From assembly GCA_033063855.1 (NCBI GenBank), contig CP093831.1, positions 10,044,001 through 10,108,000 on the forward strand: a DNA stretch of 64,000 nt, written 5' to 3'. This document shows positions 63,743 through 64,000 of this stretch, in pieces. The translations under genes were made by a program, and so were the position numbers. Below the pieces are notes generated by a model. It did no database searches. It was given only the letters and a program-made list of their open reading frames with translations, and had not been told where the DNA came from. This DNA is from Smittia aterrima (Eukaryota; Arthropoda; Insecta; Diptera; Chironomidae). Positions within the stretch are counted from its first letter, which is position 1. Every line of letters begins with the position of its first letter.

Positions 63743-63947
63743 ATGGCTGACGCTGAAGATATCCAGAAGCAGATCGAGGAGTTGCAAAATAAACTTGATG
63801 CGCTCAAGAGAAATGCTAGAACGAAAATTGATAAAATGTCAAGTGAAGTGAAAGACTCGAATCCTTACTCTCGCTTGATGGCTTTGCAACGGATGGGAAT
63901 AGTGAAGGATTACGAGAACATCAGGACGAAATCTGTCGCTGTTGTTG
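63743..63947 (+). CDS. Uba5: Ubiquitin-like modifier-activating enzyme 5 (UBA5), first exon, partial
   Basis: First coding exon of the E1 enzyme that adenylates UFM1 and passes it to UFC1. The 68 codons end at the donor VVG|GTGAGT (GT at 63948), and the gene continues beyond the window. The N-terminus is a coiled-coil-like MADAEDIQKQIEELQNKLDA. It is followed by the family-specific MSSEVKDSNPYSRLMALQRM and GIVKDYENIRTKSVAVVG, the latter leading into the Rossmann-type ATP-binding GxGGVG loop expected in the next exon. The start is supported by the context aaATGG and the match to UBA5 N-termini. It is divergent from AUH. Confidence 0.93.
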
Positions 63948-64000
63948 GTGAGTAGTTCATTCTCGAAATAATTTCATCATTGATGACTCATTTCGAATCC

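Noticed and set aside
1..64000. CRISPR arrays, rRNA genes, intact transposase or reverse transcriptase
   Set aside because: No regularly spaced direct repeats, rRNA-like blocks or mobile-element enzyme motifs were seen on either strand. The genome is eukaryotic.

Overview
The window looks like nuclear DNA of an insect, most likely a nematoceran fly (midge or mosquito relative). It is AT-rich. Most introns are about 45-60 nt with GTGAGT/GTAAG donors and TTTCAG/TTTTAG acceptors. The recognisable proteins are typical of flies: a Gbb/60A-type BMP, a pickpocket DEG/ENaC channel, an S1-family serine protease homologue, a B10/B11-like annexin and a large disordered protein. The order-level placement is inference.

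Positions 1-8424 hold no gene that I can support. They contain a pair of tRNA-like SINE-type repeats at about 1.86-2.22 kb, and probably the promoter and 5'UTR of the gene that follows. From about 8.4 to 52.8 kb a single plus-strand gene of nine coding exons runs across the window. Every splice phase joins, and the model encodes about 1394 residues of charged, low-complexity protein that I cannot name. Its fourth intron (11097-45215) is about 34 kb long. That intron contains a second, inverted pair of the same SINE-type repeat, a 47-bp-arm foldback hairpin, several GA/CT tracts, AT-rich homeodomain-type motif clusters, and a nested minus-strand gene of four exons at 33 kb. The nested gene encodes a serine protease homologue that has lost its catalytic His and Ser and its activation site.

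From 53.5 to 63.6 kb the DNA becomes gene-dense and entirely minus strand. In coordinate order it holds NAD(P)HX dehydratase (a metabolite-repair enzyme), a Gbb-like BMP ligand, a pickpocket-type sodium channel, an intronless annexin and mitochondrial methylglutaconyl-CoA hydratase (AUH, leucine breakdown). At the right edge the first exon of UBA5 (E1 enzyme for UFM1) starts on the plus strand, head to head with AUH and only 180 bp away. The large gene and NAXD are tail to tail. These neighbours do not form a pathway. The contrast is between one long, regulatory-looking locus and a compact housekeeping cluster.

Multi-exon genes are given as spans, with exon coordinates in the evidence. I found no CRISPR array, rRNA, functional tRNA or intact transposon ORF.
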